Positions 27,143 through 37,928 are shown, counted from the stretch's first letter. The stretch: DNA of 64,000 nt from Gibbula magus (GCA_936450465.1 OW388305.1:37581187-37645186), one strand, 5' to 3'. The notes: generated by a model from the sequence alone, not told the origin. Program-made: numbers and translations.

Positions 27143-28590
27143 CCGTGCCTGAGTTACACTAACGTAGTTCTCACTACGTTCTACTCCTTCCAAAGATTGG
27201 TGTAAAACGACCTCGAACAGGACAGAAACTTCTGTGTATAACTTTCCATACTACTATCCAAGTACGATTACAGACAGTTCTCAGAACATGCATCTTGTCT
27301 TTACCCCGTCCTCTGCCAGCTGGTACCATGTTTAGATGGGATAATATTGCCCGTTCAAAACGTTTTCAAGCATATCAGTTCTCAACAAGACCAATCTCGA
27401 TCTTAATACGCACATTACCGTTATAACCCGCTTGTCTCCCGATCAACCCGTTTTCGGACACTGTTCTTCTCGTTTACACTAGGTTCTCATTTCGTTCTTA
27501 GTACATTGTACTTGTACCGCAATCCCGTCCTGGCCCGATTTCTGCAAATATCCAGCACGTTCTTGTCCGTTCTTACTCCCGTTCTCGGTTTCAATGGAAA
27601 AAATAGAGCCATGGGCTCTGTAGCTCATCAGGGTTTATCTACAATTTAGAATCCCCGTTGGCCAAGGAGTCTGCACACAACTTTTCAGCTCTCTAGACCT
27701 TTTGGAACTTGAGAAGAAGATGAAAATAGGTTTTTAAGAATGTGACCCCGGTGACCCCCTTTGGGCTCATGTGGTCACGAAATCTACAATTTAGAATCCC
27801 CATTGGCCAAGGAGTCTGCACATAAAATGTCAGCTCTGTGGAGTCATTGGTTCTAGAGAAGAAGTCGAAAAAGCGAAAAGTTTACGGACGGACGACGCCG
27901 GACGCCATGCAATGCCATAAGTCCATCGGGCCTTTCAGGCCTGATGAGCTAAAAATTTAAATCTTCAATGGAATAGTGTCGACAAAAAAGATTGGCCATA
28001 GCGAATCCATTTCTTTTCCAAAAAGTTCCTGTCATCGTCATCGGCTACCATCTAAGAGTAGAAGTAAACCATGTTTACAGCTTCAATTTGTTATATTTTA
28101 CTTGTTTAAATATGTATCCCAAATGATAAACGTATCAAAACGGGTGTATTCATATCCGTCCCTTCATATCGCACTGCCAAAGGAGTAAAAACTGTGATTT
28201 ACATGAAATAGCAACTGAAAGGGGCGTACTGTGGTCGGGTTACAACTGTGTGTGGACGGGATGGACTGGGTGGAAACTGTGCTCGTACGTATTACAATTG
28301 ATTTTCCGACTGCACAACGTCCTCACTCGTCTGAAGTAAGATCGAAGTACGGCAATTCCGTTCGAATTACGGCAGCTCCGTCCTAAGTACGACAATCCTG
28401 TTTTTAATACGTTTGTGCTCCGTCCAATTTCAGAACGCGGGGAACGTTCTGGAGCACCATTTTAGTACATCCGAGCCAGTTCATAAAGTTAGTAAACAGT
28501 TGATACTAATTCCATTCCGTTCTCGGACAGTTCGAGCCCGTTCTAACAATAATTTAAGAACGTAGTGAGAACGGCTTTGGTGTAGGGGGT
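27143..28590. mobile_element. Long diverged inverted-repeat element in the peptide-gene intron
   Basis: Left end: GTTACACTAACGTAGTTCTC then ACTACGTTCT. Right end, reversed: CTACACCAAAGCCGTTCTC then ACTACGTTCTTAAA. The interior is rich in 'cgttct', 'gtccgttc' and 'ccgttctcgg' words on the left and their complements on the right, as expected of long eroded arms. A solo piece with the same core (AGAACGTAGTGAGAACTACC) lies at 36905-36926. It carries a second repeat (27605-27955) between its arms. Confidence 0.5.
27605..27955. repeat. Dispersed repeat ending CCTGATGAGCTAAAA
   Basis: It starts GGGCTCTGTAGCTCATCAGG and ends CCTGATGAGCTAAAAA, so the ends are inverted. Internally the 40-base phrase around CTACAATTTAGAATCCCC... 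GGCCAAGGAGTCTGCACA occurs twice, about 140 bp apart. The GACGGACGACGCCGGACGCC segment near the end is typical of repeats common in marine invertebrates. Confidence 0.6.
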
Positions 28591-28721
28591 ATTAGATCAA
28601 GAGGTTTCGCTACCTGTTAGGCGAACCTCTATGTCCGAATAAAACAATATGTATGGATAGAGAACGTCTGTCTAGTGTTGTCATTTGAAGAGTCATTGCC
28701 TCACCAGGGGACACGAGCTAC

Positions 28722-28722
<1 letters not shown>

Positions 28723-28754
<32 letters not shown>
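28723..28754. repeat. Poly-C tract, 32 C
   Basis: An uninterrupted C run followed by CTCC repeats. On the minus strand it is a G tract able to form quadruplexes. Length is likely to vary between alleles and may be misassembled. Confidence 0.97.
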
Positions 28755-28757
<3 letters not shown>

Positions 28758-29077
28758 CTCCTCCACCACCAACAGTGTCCAGTATATAGGTGATATATGT
28801 CTTGTAATAAATATGTGCGCATCGTACAGGTGAACGAACTTTAATCTCCTCGACAGTAACGGTAACAGGCCAAATGCCCAGTTTGAAACATCCTCTGAAT
28901 AGCGTCTGTGGGGAGAGAATAAGAGAACTGATTTGAGTAACGCTGTGAGGAGAGAATGGAAGAAATGACATTCGTAATCTTTGTGGAGAGAATGATAGTC
29001 GACAGGAACAGTTCTTTATATGGTATGTCGAGCGTTTGGTCTAAGGGTTTCGTCTGAGTCTACCCTGATGTTTCCAG

Positions 29078-29241
29078 ATCTGGACGCCTCGATCCTGAAC
29101 TCGGCCTGTCACGCCAAGGGCGGATCTTGCTTCAGCATGTTCACCAACGTCTACTGTATGGGCACGAGATCCGCCGACAACTGTGGTAGCAACAACTTGT
29201 ACTGTTGTATATACGATCCCAACATGGTTGTCGGCAAATGA
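29078..29241 (+). CDS. Exon 2 of defensin-like peptide: six-cysteine domain
   Basis: It starts after acceptor GTTTCCAG (AG 29076-29077) and ends at TGA 29239-29241. With exon 1 it gives a 69-residue product: leader, then a mature region of about 53 residues with cysteine pattern C-x6-C-x8-C-x8-C-x6-C-C. The C-x6-C opening and C-x6-CC close resemble beta-defensin and big-defensin C-terminal folds, though the middle spacings differ from both. Similar 'CxAxGGxC' modules are known at the N-terminus of some bivalve peptidoglycan-recognition proteins and as free peptides. Net charge is low, so direct membrane killing cannot be assumed. Polyadenylation signals (overlapping AATAAA) follow at 29291-29311. 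The role as an extracellular defence peptide is inference. The secretion signal, cysteine framework and phase match are seen directly. Confidence 0.72.
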
Positions 29242-29290
29242 TTATGTGTGTGACAAGGACCCTAGCACGGACTTAATCGGGTCACTTGTA

Positions 29291-29311
29291 AAATAAAATA
29301 AATAAATAAAA
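29291..29311 (+). promoter_or_regulatory. Polyadenylation signals of the defensin-like gene
   Basis: Overlapping AATAAA hexamers begin about 50 bases past the stop codon of the peptide gene. Confidence 0.6.
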
Positions 29312-29399
29312 TACATATAACAGTCTTATCGCTTATATTTCCATTTTTTCGTTAATTTCGTTTGCCGTATTTCCTCGAATTGTTGGCGTTTATGTTTTC

Positions 29400-29862
29400 A
29401 CATCCTGCTCCACCAGGGTTTGTTATACACAGGGCTACTCACCCTGATCCCGTAACCGCCCCTTTCTCGTATCGCTGAAGACTGGTTACTATATTTCAAT
29501 AAAAGGTCCATGTTCGCGGGGACGGGATAGCGCAGTGGTTAGCGCGTTCGGCTTCGGATCAAGAGGTCTGGGGTTCGAATCCCGCCAGGTGCACGGCAAC
29601 TTTGTCTGCAGTAGAGAAGTGTTCTACACGCAGTAAGGTTAGGGTGCAATGCTACATTGAATTTCAGCGTAGTACCACCCATGGTTCGCTAGTTCCAGGT
29701 TTCACCGCGATGCATAGCCACATGGTATAAACCTTAACTCACCTCACCTCACCTTCATGTTCGCAGATCGGTTTTCTCATCCGGGAATTGCCAATTATAC
29801 TCAATTTAAAATTCATTGTACAAATTTAATTTTATTGGCTGGTTATTTATAGAAAGAAGATG
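29400..29862. repeat. Second copy of the peptide gene's 5' flank, split by SINE
   Basis: Homologous to 26060-26330 as described there. It contains the SINE at 29518-29755. No signal-peptide exon follows it in the window, so any second gene copy has been lost or never completed. Confidence 0.55.
29518..29755 (+). mobile_element. Full-length tRNA-derived SINE with target duplication
   Basis: The head GGGATAGCGCAGTGGTTAGC (A-box region) and GGTTCGAATCCCGCC (B box) give an internal RNA polymerase III promoter. The body matches the SINE family at 4760 and 5578, and the tail is (CTCAC)n. CATGTTCGC at 29509-29517 and 29756-29764 is the target-site duplication. This is the best-preserved copy in the window. 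Confidence 0.88.
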
Positions 29863-30092
29863 GTTATGGGGTAAGGATGTTGAAGTAGCGAAAAAGAACA
29901 ATTGTTGAAGATATGAAGAAAGGCCATGCAGTGATTGGATAGCCCGATGGCAAGCTTGTAAATTCACATGCTGAACATTTCAAAGTTTCATTGTGACCTC
30001 GGGAATAATGTCAGGGTCACAAAAATCGAATCAGTCCATCGTGTTGATAGGACGAGAATCCAATGAACGGTTCTTGAGATATCCCGCATCAT

Positions 30093-30174
30093 CGGTTATC
30101 CAGGGATATATGCTCCGTTACTCTCCGCTATATCGTGGAGAGTAACGGAGCATATATAAAACCCTGGGTAACCG
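30093..30174. mobile_element. 82-bp hairpin
   Basis: GGGATATATGCTCCGTTACT and AGTAACGGAGCATATATAAA form a near-perfect stem, with CTCTCC/GGAGAG closing a loop of about 9 bases. Outer arms CGGTTATCCAGG and CCTGGGTAACCG extend it. It lies inside a direct repeat (CAATGAACGGTTCTTGAGATAT at 30061 and CAGTGAATGGTTCTTGAGATAT at 30290). Confidence 0.75.
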
Positions 30175-31439
30175 AGGATAAATATCCCAATGACACGGGT
30201 AAAACGGCAAAGTCTCACTGTGACCTTGAAATGAATGAAATCAATTACTCTGACTGCGGTCAACCTATCTGCAAAATATGAAAACAATCCAGTGAATGGT
30301 TCTTGAGATATTTCAAATCTCAAATGTGCATGGAGAAAGCACATACGACCGTAGCGATCACAGACTCATGTAAATCAGAGCGAACGTAACACTCGCTGCG
30401 TTTCTAATCTGAACACTGCATATAGAAGTAATGTCAGGTGACCTTCACCCCACCTTCACTCCAGCCAATCAGCGATGAGGCTAGAAAAGCATCGGGGCGA
30501 CTTGAGTTGACATAGAAAACACCGCATTCAATGTCGAATCTAGTAAGGCCTCTGATTGGCTGAAATTATTGAAAGTGAAAGTTCATTGTTCATGACCTCT
30601 GCCGGGTAGTGTTCATATCAATGAACAAAGTACGAGTGTAACTTTCCTTCTGATTTGACATTGGTGTGATGAACGACTTTGTGAATTTGTTTGTGAGGTG
30701 TCACCGTCGATTTGCATGAGCACTTTATGGCCACCTCTTCGTTTCTATCGATTGTTTTATTGAACATTTATAATGTTTCATAAACTATATTCAAGTTGAA
30801 ATCGTCTTACTCGACCTGCATTATTCGTCCTTAAATGCAAAATATATGCCAACGACCTGTTTTCAATGAAAATCGAGCAACTGTTTTTTGCAATTGCAAA
30901 GGCTGAAATTACACGCCCTCTTTACATATTAAGATACCCACGGCAATAAAATACGGTCAATGGGACCAACAGCGTGCTTAGCAAATGACGTCATATTTTA
31001 CGTCACTTTGATTGTTCAATGCTAGCGAATTGTTCTACGACGGGGGGAATTAATATTTTCCAAAAAATAGTTTATACAAACAACATAATATATCACCATG
31101 GTATTTATATAAAAGCTAGTAACTTTTTAAGGGCATATCATATAAGAAATAGAAGACTCGTTGTTGTGCTTTATCGTAGATTATCAACCTACCAGCCATA
31201 TAACGTGATACTTGAAACGACCTTTCTAAACCGTATCACCCGGTACGAGGTACTTACAACATTGTAATTCCCCCCAGGAGGGTTTACACAGACAGTTGTA
31301 AACCCTGTTTGAAGGAATTATAATTATTGTTAACCCTGATATAATTGCTAAGATGACGGCTTGAAAGTAAAGATCTGAAGAAACTATCTTTAACTATTTT
31401 GAAAGATTTCTTAAATAGAGCACATTATGAAACGCAAAT
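30175..31439. other. Non-coding stretch
   Basis: No supported gene. The frame 31019-31267 (plus) begins beside GGGGGGAATTAAT and has no motif. AACCCTGATATAATTGCTA at 31332 echoes 8893 (AACCCTGATATGATTGCT), hinting at another dispersed repeat. Confidence 0.35.
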
Positions 31440-31525
31440 GTTTTGACGAAAGTGCGTCTCGAACCCGTACCCAGTAAGAACAGTCTTTCATAATCCAACG
31501 CCTTAGACTGCTGCGCCAAGAAGGC
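31440..31525 (-). repeat. tRNA-like sequence (tRNA-Leu-like pseudogene or SINE head)
   Basis: The minus strand reads CTTCTTGGCGCAGCAGTCTAAGGCG... then ...CTGGGTACGGGTTCGAGACGC. It has an A-box-like TGGCGCAGC, the GTCTAAGGCG phrase typical of Leu/Ser tRNAs, and a GGTTCGAGA B box. The acceptor stem does not pair cleanly and no CCA-adjacent context is seen, so I do not call a functional tRNA. Confidence 0.5.
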
Positions 31526-31889
31526 ACATGGAAGACAACGGTCAAGAAGAACCTTACATAGAAATCTTTGCCGTACTGGGATTGAGACAGTGAACAAGGA
31601 TTTTACGAATGACTCTATATAGAATCCGGGGTTTTCGATAACGGGATAAGAAAGCGTCTTTTATACTTAATAACGGTTGATAATATAGACAAGCCATTCT
31701 ACCTCGGATATTGTAAGGTTGTAGACCCTTCACATCCTCGGGTTTTTCCTTCCTATCAGGGTCCACAACCTTACCATATCCTCGGTATCATGACTTATCC
31801 TTATAATAAAACATAGCAGAGACGTGTTTTATGCCCCCTGCTAAGTTTATTCAACGATAAAGCACGCAAACTCGTCTTCTATTTCTTAA

Positions 31890-32451
31890 GTATATATACT
31901 CATGGTAAAAATGGTTGACACCCCTAAACAGAAAATGGATTTTAGCAAAGTAAATACATGGACTATTAATATTGTTCCATATAATGGTATTTTCGAAATC
32001 ATATGGCACAAACACATGATGTAAACTATATAATACCACGGACTTAAATTTAGTCCGTGATAATACTTGCCATTTACGTATTATGTGCGAATGAGACTCC
32101 GTGAAAGATTTTGTGTATATTTGGGTTCAGTAGAATTTCTTTTTCAAATGCAACTTTTCATTATTTATTAGAACCAAAGTGAGAACACTCAAACACTGTA
32201 ACAGTATACCAATGCCAAGATCACCAGACACAAGGAATGAACTTCATTAAATTTAATTTTTCTTACATTTCTTTTAAAGTAGAAGTGGAGAAATAGCAAA
32301 TGCTTTAAGGACACTATTCACAAAAAGACATCCAGTAGTAACATGTTTTACCAAAACAATTATCGAAAATGACAAGTTATGTTGTTTATATAACATTTCA
32401 TTCCTGTAACTATTAGGGGGTGTCAACCATTATTACCATGAGTATATGTAT
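31890..32451. mobile_element. MITE with about 36-bp TIRs
   Basis: Left TATATACTCATGGTAAAAAT...GTTGACACCCCTAA and right TTAGGGGGTGTCAACCATTA...CATGAGTATATG are inverted. The element is about 560 bp with an AT-rich interior and no coding capacity. Confidence 0.75.
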
Positions 32452-32649
32452 ATGTTATATAGGCTCTATATATTAGGTATAATTAAAATCAAAATTCAAA
32501 GATAAGACATATTTGTCTCTACATATAGAGGAACCAATGACAGTAAACGCATTCTAAGTCACATTCAAAACATCTACCTGCATGTACATTTTGGAACTAC
32601 CTTTCTATGTGGTATTGCTCTATGTGAGGGCTCACTATCTACAACAGTA

Positions 32650-32760
32650 CAAATTCTTGCATTTTTTACGGAACGAGTCATTCGAACCCCAACCCTCGGA
32701 GTGAGGCACTAACCGCCAGCACTGACTGTGCCAACAGTTTGCCCATTCGGCCATCTTGAC
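32650..32760 (-). repeat. tRNA-like SINE head, second family
   Basis: The minus strand reads GGCCGAATGGGCAAACTGTTGG...GCGGTTAGTGCCTCACTCCG...GGGGTTCGAATGAC. The B box GGTTCGAAT is intact. It is homologous to the older copy at 13880-13990. Confidence 0.6.
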
Positions 32761-33184
32761 CTCGACATATATTTTAACAATCTTCCTTCATCGAGTTCTT
32801 GGCAGTCTTCCAGTGGAATAAATACTTATACTTTCAAGTTTGATAAGCTGAATGATAGTTAACATATAACATATTATCAAATATTATATTACATCATATC
32901 ATACAATAAATTATATCATATATATATTAAGCATATCCATCCTCTGTCTGCCTGTGCCTTGCTTTGCCGATGGAGATATTCCTGGCAGTCTTGCAGTGCT
33001 ATAAATATACTCTTGGAGAGGAGGCAGAGGATATAGCCGATATCTAAAGCCTTCAAATTCAGCATTTGAGGTTATACCCATCAATGCCGAATATCTTAAT
33101 TGAATCAGAATTATACCTGACATACGTTTCATAGCATTCTTAATTTCGGAAATAGAATTTTTTTTGTTTAAACAAATTCCTCCC

Positions 33185-33300
33185 GTAATATTGCGAGTAT
33201 GGTAATGAGGCGAAGCAATTGCGAGACGGTAGCACTAGACAGGGTATTTATACTGCGAGTGGAACAACCAAAGACGGGAGGTCCGCCGCTGTGGATAACT
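33185..33300 (+). promoter_or_regulatory. TATA-box module with GGGAGGTCCGCCGC, copy 1
   Basis: GGGTATTTATACTGCG at about 33241-33256 is followed some 20 bases later by GACGGGAGGTCCGCCGCTG (33274-33292). The same combination (TATATAAG then AACGGGAGGTCCGCCGCAG) recurs at 35828-35879. Two TATA plus initiator-region matches at like spacing suggest a related promoter, possibly of an LTR or other retroelement. No gene can be attached. Confidence 0.35.
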
Positions 33301-34346
33301 ATATCAGCTCTCTACATTTGATTTATCAGTCCTGTTGCTTATAGTCCTGTGTCCACAGCAACACTTGACCTCCTTTTGTGTGTATTTTTAAACGTTTTAC
33401 CCAATATTTACAATTCCTCATTCCACTCTGTCTCTAATTGTATATATGTATTTTATATATTTATATGTTATTTCTTTTATCGCTGCCAATGTTCACTTAT
33501 ACCACCAGTGAATGTTACTATTTATCCGCGTTTCTCTTTTGTCCTTGTCAATTTCCCCAGATATTCCCAATACTTGCTGCCTGTGATAAATGTCTGTCTG
33601 TGCTTGTGTATATCTCTCTCGGTCTCTTAGTCCAAACTGTTGTCTTACTTCGATTTAATAATGCGATTCCGTCTTCTTCGTGTGTTTCTAATGATTTGCC
33701 GTATTAAACAATTAACTGTTTCTCGGGTATCGGCGCATCGCTTTTGTTTGTGCGCATGACAGATATTTATTGTCATTCAATATAATTTGCGAAAAAATTG
33801 CATTTGTCAACCTAATATATGCATCTGCAGAAACGATCGTTTCCGTTTTATTTTTTTTTTATACTTCTACAACTTCAAACCTATGTTTTGATGGGAAAAT
33901 AAAATGTACCGCTATTTTTTCCAAAATAAATTTTTAAAATTTCCCACCGCCATCGTCACTTTTGAAAAAAAATGTGCCCGAGAAACATTTAACTTTTTGT
34001 ATGCAGTCTTAAGAGAGTATTGTTTAAACATATTTTCATAGCAATGAATTGGGATTGGTGAATAAGCTATATTATATTAACACCGCTCCCGCTTAAGAGG
34101 GTATGAGAGGGGTGGTACATTTCGTTGTCAATTATAATGATAATAGTACATTAATTGTGCATGGCACTGCTGGTCCACGGGTACAGAAGATTACCCAAGG
34201 AGAACACCAACGGTCAGGCACTCAAGATTAAAATTCAGACTACCATCATGTAACGCCAGGTACCCAATGTACTGCTTGGTACTGCATGTACCCAGGGCGA
34301 TATCACAGGGGCTTGTATTGCTGAAAACAAACAGTTCCTAGGTCCA
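33301..34346. other. Non-coding stretch
   Basis: T-rich; open frames at 33349-33707 (plus) are rich in Cys, Ile, Ser and Phe but show no domain. Nothing else is supportable. Confidence 0.35.
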
Positions 34347-34661
34347 ATACATGTATCATACTTGAATAGTTCGGGTATCTTACCGTAACAACTTTTATTG
34401 CAACTTTATAGTAACAAGACAGGCAAATCTTCGAGAGACCTCATGGAGGAGGATCCGGATTACTTTGTACCAAAACCGGTACGTCCCAGGGTCGGTTCGT
34501 TTTAATATCTATTATGATGATGATGATGAGTGGAACCGGTTTTGGTACGAACTGACCCGGAACCTTGGAGGAAGTGACCTATATTTGCCTGTAGTTACTA
34601 TGAAGTTGCAATAAAGTTGTTACGGTAAGATACCCGAGCTATTCAAGTATGACAAATGTAT
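34347..34661. mobile_element. Foldback MITE, arms about 90 bp
   Basis: The left ATACATGTATCATACTTGAA...TAGTTCGGGTATCTTACCG and right CGGTAAGATACCCGAGCTAT...TCAAGTATGACAAATGTAT are inverted and nearly identical. The symmetry continues inside through GTTGCAATAAA/TTTATTGCAAC and ACCAAAACCGGT/ACCGGTTTTGGT. Confidence 0.88.
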
Positions 34662-35344
34662 CAGGGATGTAAAGTGATAGGAGAAAACTCTTTTCGAGAT
34701 TGATTGCTTATGCTAGGAATGAAATATCGACTTTTTCCTCGATTTTTATCGATGTATTTCTGAGACACCATTTTGGCCCACTCAAGTTTCCAGTGTCATA
34801 CAATGTAACTTGAGAAATAATGCACCGATTTTGTTGATGTTTGTTTTACTCGATCGAGAAATCACTGTGATTTAATTCTGCAGTATGAAGTAGGCCTACG
34901 TGTAAAATGTGTGTTGGCATTTTGAAATGTGGACTTGTTTGGGCAGGGGGTAAAATTGCCGTTGCATCCCTTTCTTTATTTATTAGTATAGGGTATATAT
35001 CGCATCGTAGTATTGGACCTAGGAACTGTTTGTTTTCAGCAATACAAGCTCCTGTGGGCTATATCACAAGTCTATCAACTCATGACTCAATGTTTGTTTA
35101 TCCTGCCGGTAACCCTCCCAAACGACTCACCCTGGCCATTCTTGCTGAACTTCACTCATAGCGGTCAACTGCACAGGACCACCTGCCATCACCGTAATAA
35201 TATATATACGACAATTACATAATATTGACATATACATTCTAAATTCTGAATTAGATCCATATAACATACACTCACATATAACATTTCACAAATAAACAGT
35301 TTAGTATCCTTCAGACACGCGGATATTATTTTGTTTATTTAGAT
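34662..35344. other. Non-coding stretch
   Basis: No supported gene. The frame 34907-35161 (plus) has hydrophobic segments but no motif or homologue that I recognise. Confidence 0.35.
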
Positions 35345-35462
35345 GAAACATCAATCTCATTCAAATCAGATCGTAATTAAGCTCCACTACGTTACACATA
35401 TACATATATTGATTAACGAAGTGCAACTAATTACGGTCTGATTTAAATGAGACTGAATGAAA
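35345..35462. mobile_element. Short foldback element
   Basis: TCAATCTCATTCAAATCAGA followed by TCGTAATTA on the left pairs with TAATTACGGTCTGATTTAAA followed by TGAGACTGA on the right. It is about 115 bp overall. Confidence 0.7.
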
Positions 35463-35819
35463 CCTTGTCCCTAAATACCTGAACACAATCTACGAGATGT
35501 GCCGAATCCTTCCGACATTTACCGACGTACAGTGCCACTGTTGATGGGTTGTGAGGAGAGCTGCAGAGAGCCCGCAGATAGGAGTGCTATTTTTATCCGA
35601 AACGCTGCACCCATCTCCATCATGCCTGCAGAAACATCGTCCTTGTTTCTTACAAACTGATATTAAGTTAACATTAAACATTCACACCAAGCTCACAAAT
35701 ATAATAAACATGAATATTGTTTTCATTTACTGTCATTGGCTTGGTTTTGGTCAATTTTGATTCATACAAGACGGAAACATGGAATATGTAAATAGGTTCC
35801 TTGAGATGTCTATGTTACC

Positions 35820-35895
35820 ATGGAGACTGTGTATATAAGTCGATCAGTTACAAACGTTAACGGGAGGTCCGCCGCAGTCGGTTCTGTATCAGCAT
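35820..35895 (+). promoter_or_regulatory. TATA-box module with GGGAGGTCCGCCGC, copy 2
   Basis: GTGTATATAAGTCG at 35829-35842 and AACGGGAGGTCCGCCGCAG at 35860-35878. It is the partner of the copy at 33185-33300. The downstream sequence (GGTTCTGTATCAGC) also resembles copy 1 (ATAACTATATCAGC). Confidence 0.35.
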
Positions 35896-36559
35896 GATTG
35901 GAAATTGATAAAATGTAAGATAACGCCCGCTGTGTCACTCGACCTCCCTTTTTAGGGGAAATGAATTTAAATCAATTTTTATTCACAGTTTGTAACAATT
36001 AAAAAACACCAAATCGTGTTAGATATTTACAGATAAGTGTGTTGTTTTACAGATGATTGTTCAATTACACATCATATTTTATAGGATAATGCAAGAAGCA
36101 CAGGGGCATGTCGCTAAGGAAGACCGTTAGAAAGACACTCACCTAATATAAACCCTACACAATTGCTTTTTTTATTATTACGATGGCCTCTCGCACAAAC
36201 CGAGTTCACATATATGATATATTGCAATACATAAAACCAATATTGAAATACGTTTTGCAATATATTGAGTTAACTCTACATTCACATAAAGTAGTACCAC
36301 AGGTTATTTTATGTAAACCTCAGAGTATGAAGGTCAGTCGTCAATCTAGTGTTTATGAGAACATAAATTCAGAATTTGAAATTGAAGCGATATGCTCTCT
36401 GTTGATTGGATTAAACTTGAACTTTCAAACCTTTTATAAGCCAGTGAACAAACACATTATTAAATCTATTTCTTATAAATTCAAACAATTTAAGCGATTT
36501 CTAATAAGTAAATAAACGTTTGAATACAAAAAAAACAGTGCAAAAAATACAGTGCATGA

Positions 36560-36802
36560 TAAAACACATGGGTAGTATTGAAAATGTCAATTGCGGCAAG
36601 GTCAAGGTCACAAGGTCAAATATGATGACCTAAACCTGAAAGGTCTCATCACAAGGTATGCACATGCCAAGTATGAAAGCCCTAGCTCAGAGCGATCCAA
36701 AGTTATGGACAAGGTTAAAGTTTTTGTGAACAGACGGACAGACAGACGGACGGACAGACAGACGGACAGGTGAAAAACAATATACCCCCGGAATCTCCGA
36801 TT
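36560..36802 (+). repeat. Marine-invertebrate dispersed repeat (AAGGTCAAGGTCACAAGGTC)
   Basis: Composition in order: GGCAAGGTCAAGGTCACAAGG, TATGAAAGCCCTAGCTCAGA, an (ACAGACGG)n tract at 36731-36770, and a terminal hairpin CCCCCGGAATCTCCGATTCGGGGG. This arrangement is common in bivalve and other marine invertebrate genomes and looks like the 3' end of a retroelement. Confidence 0.7.
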
Positions 36803-37806
36803 CGGGGGCATACAAACACATCCTACAGTATGGAAAGTTATACACAAAACTTACTCGTTTCTGTCCTATTCGAGGCCATTTTACAATATTTTTTGGAAGG
36901 AGTAGAACGTAGTGAGAACTACCTCAGGCTTAAAGCCACATCCATATCTGAGTCAAATCCTCTTATACTCATTCAATGTAATTGTGATGAAAGTGTTCTC
37001 ATTTAGTCGATATGAAAACTTTTATTCGAAAATTAATGAAATTTTAATTTTCAAAATTTGACCCCTCTGTCTTTTTCATAATGCCAATTTTCATTAAAAA
37101 ATGTACCGCTGAAGTTACCATCACAGTATGCATTTGAGAATAAGTATGGTACTCATAAATATAAGCTGATTCATTGTCATCTTATGTGAAGTAATTTTAT
37201 TGACGCTACAATAAACGTAAACTTGCAACATATTTGCACAAAAATACACATGCAGTGGAACAAACGTTCGGTATGCAACTGTATATCATGTAATTCACAA
37301 TGGTTTCCTTTCGATTTCAGATGAGTTTCTTTTGGAGCTCTGACAAAGTATCATTATGCCATAAGTCATTGTGTATATATAAGATGAAATGACTATGTGA
37401 TCGTCATTTGGCAATATTTCTCAAACATTTTAAATTTGAAATGTCTTTAAGTTTGGAATTGAATGTAGCATGTTGGATGTTATGAGAAAATATTCATTGC
37501 ATGAACATACAATCAATTAGTATACCCATTATTTGTTCCTATCTCATTTACAATATATCGACCTCTGATTCTTCCGGGTCATTCTCTAACATTGTTTACT
37601 AGCGTCAAACTCAGACGGAAGTTGATAGAAATAAAAAGATGCAATGTGAATGCCAGGGTGATTTTCTCAGCATCATACATAATTCTGCTTTGTTGAAAGA
37701 CATACAAATTATTAGAAGTAAAGAAAATACTGAAATAGCCATTTTCATTTGGTTTAGGTATAAATCATGGCATACCATATTATTTATTGTGTAGTCTTTT
37801 TTTCAG
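36803..37806. other. Non-coding stretch
   Basis: It contains the solo fragment AGAACGTAGTGAGAACTACC (36905-36926) related to the element at 27143. Otherwise AT-rich with no supported exon. Confidence 0.4.
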
Positions 37807-37928
37807 CTGATCTAAACGGCCATAAATTTGATAGCAACTTCGAAAGATTAGTCATGTTCAAGTGTTGCTCATCACAAAAATGCATTGCACTTTCGTATCG
37901 CCGTTGTGCTCCGGTTACTGGTTGTTAG
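37807..37928 (+). CDS. Candidate small cysteine-rich terminal exon
   Basis: It follows a strong acceptor (TCTTTTTTTCAG, AG 37805-37806) with two bases completing a split codon, then 39 codons to TAG at 37926-37928. The frame is acidic/basic propeptide-like at first (NGHKFDSNFERLVMF) and ends in a five-cysteine cluster of pattern C-C-x4-C-x7-C-x5-C. The phase-1 entry is the same as in the peptide gene at 26505-29241. No matching signal-peptide exon was found upstream, so this may be a chance frame or an orphaned exon. I assign no function. Confidence 0.25.

Noticed and set aside
29020..29077. Extending the cysteine-rich exon upstream to an open-frame start near 29020
   Set aside because: That part has no signal peptide, whereas the acceptor at 29076-29077 joins in phase to a perfect signal-peptide exon at 26505-26550.
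31440..31525. Functional tRNA gene
   Set aside because: A-box- and B-box-like words are present, but the acceptor stem and anticodon arm do not close cleanly. I kept it as a tRNA-like repeat.
36183..36515. 110-codon plus frame starting MASRTNRVHIYDILQ
   Set aside because: It has an ATG and a fair length but lacks domain signature, neighbours or a polyadenylation signal at a convincing place. In AT-rich DNA this length can occur by chance, so I did not list it as a gene.
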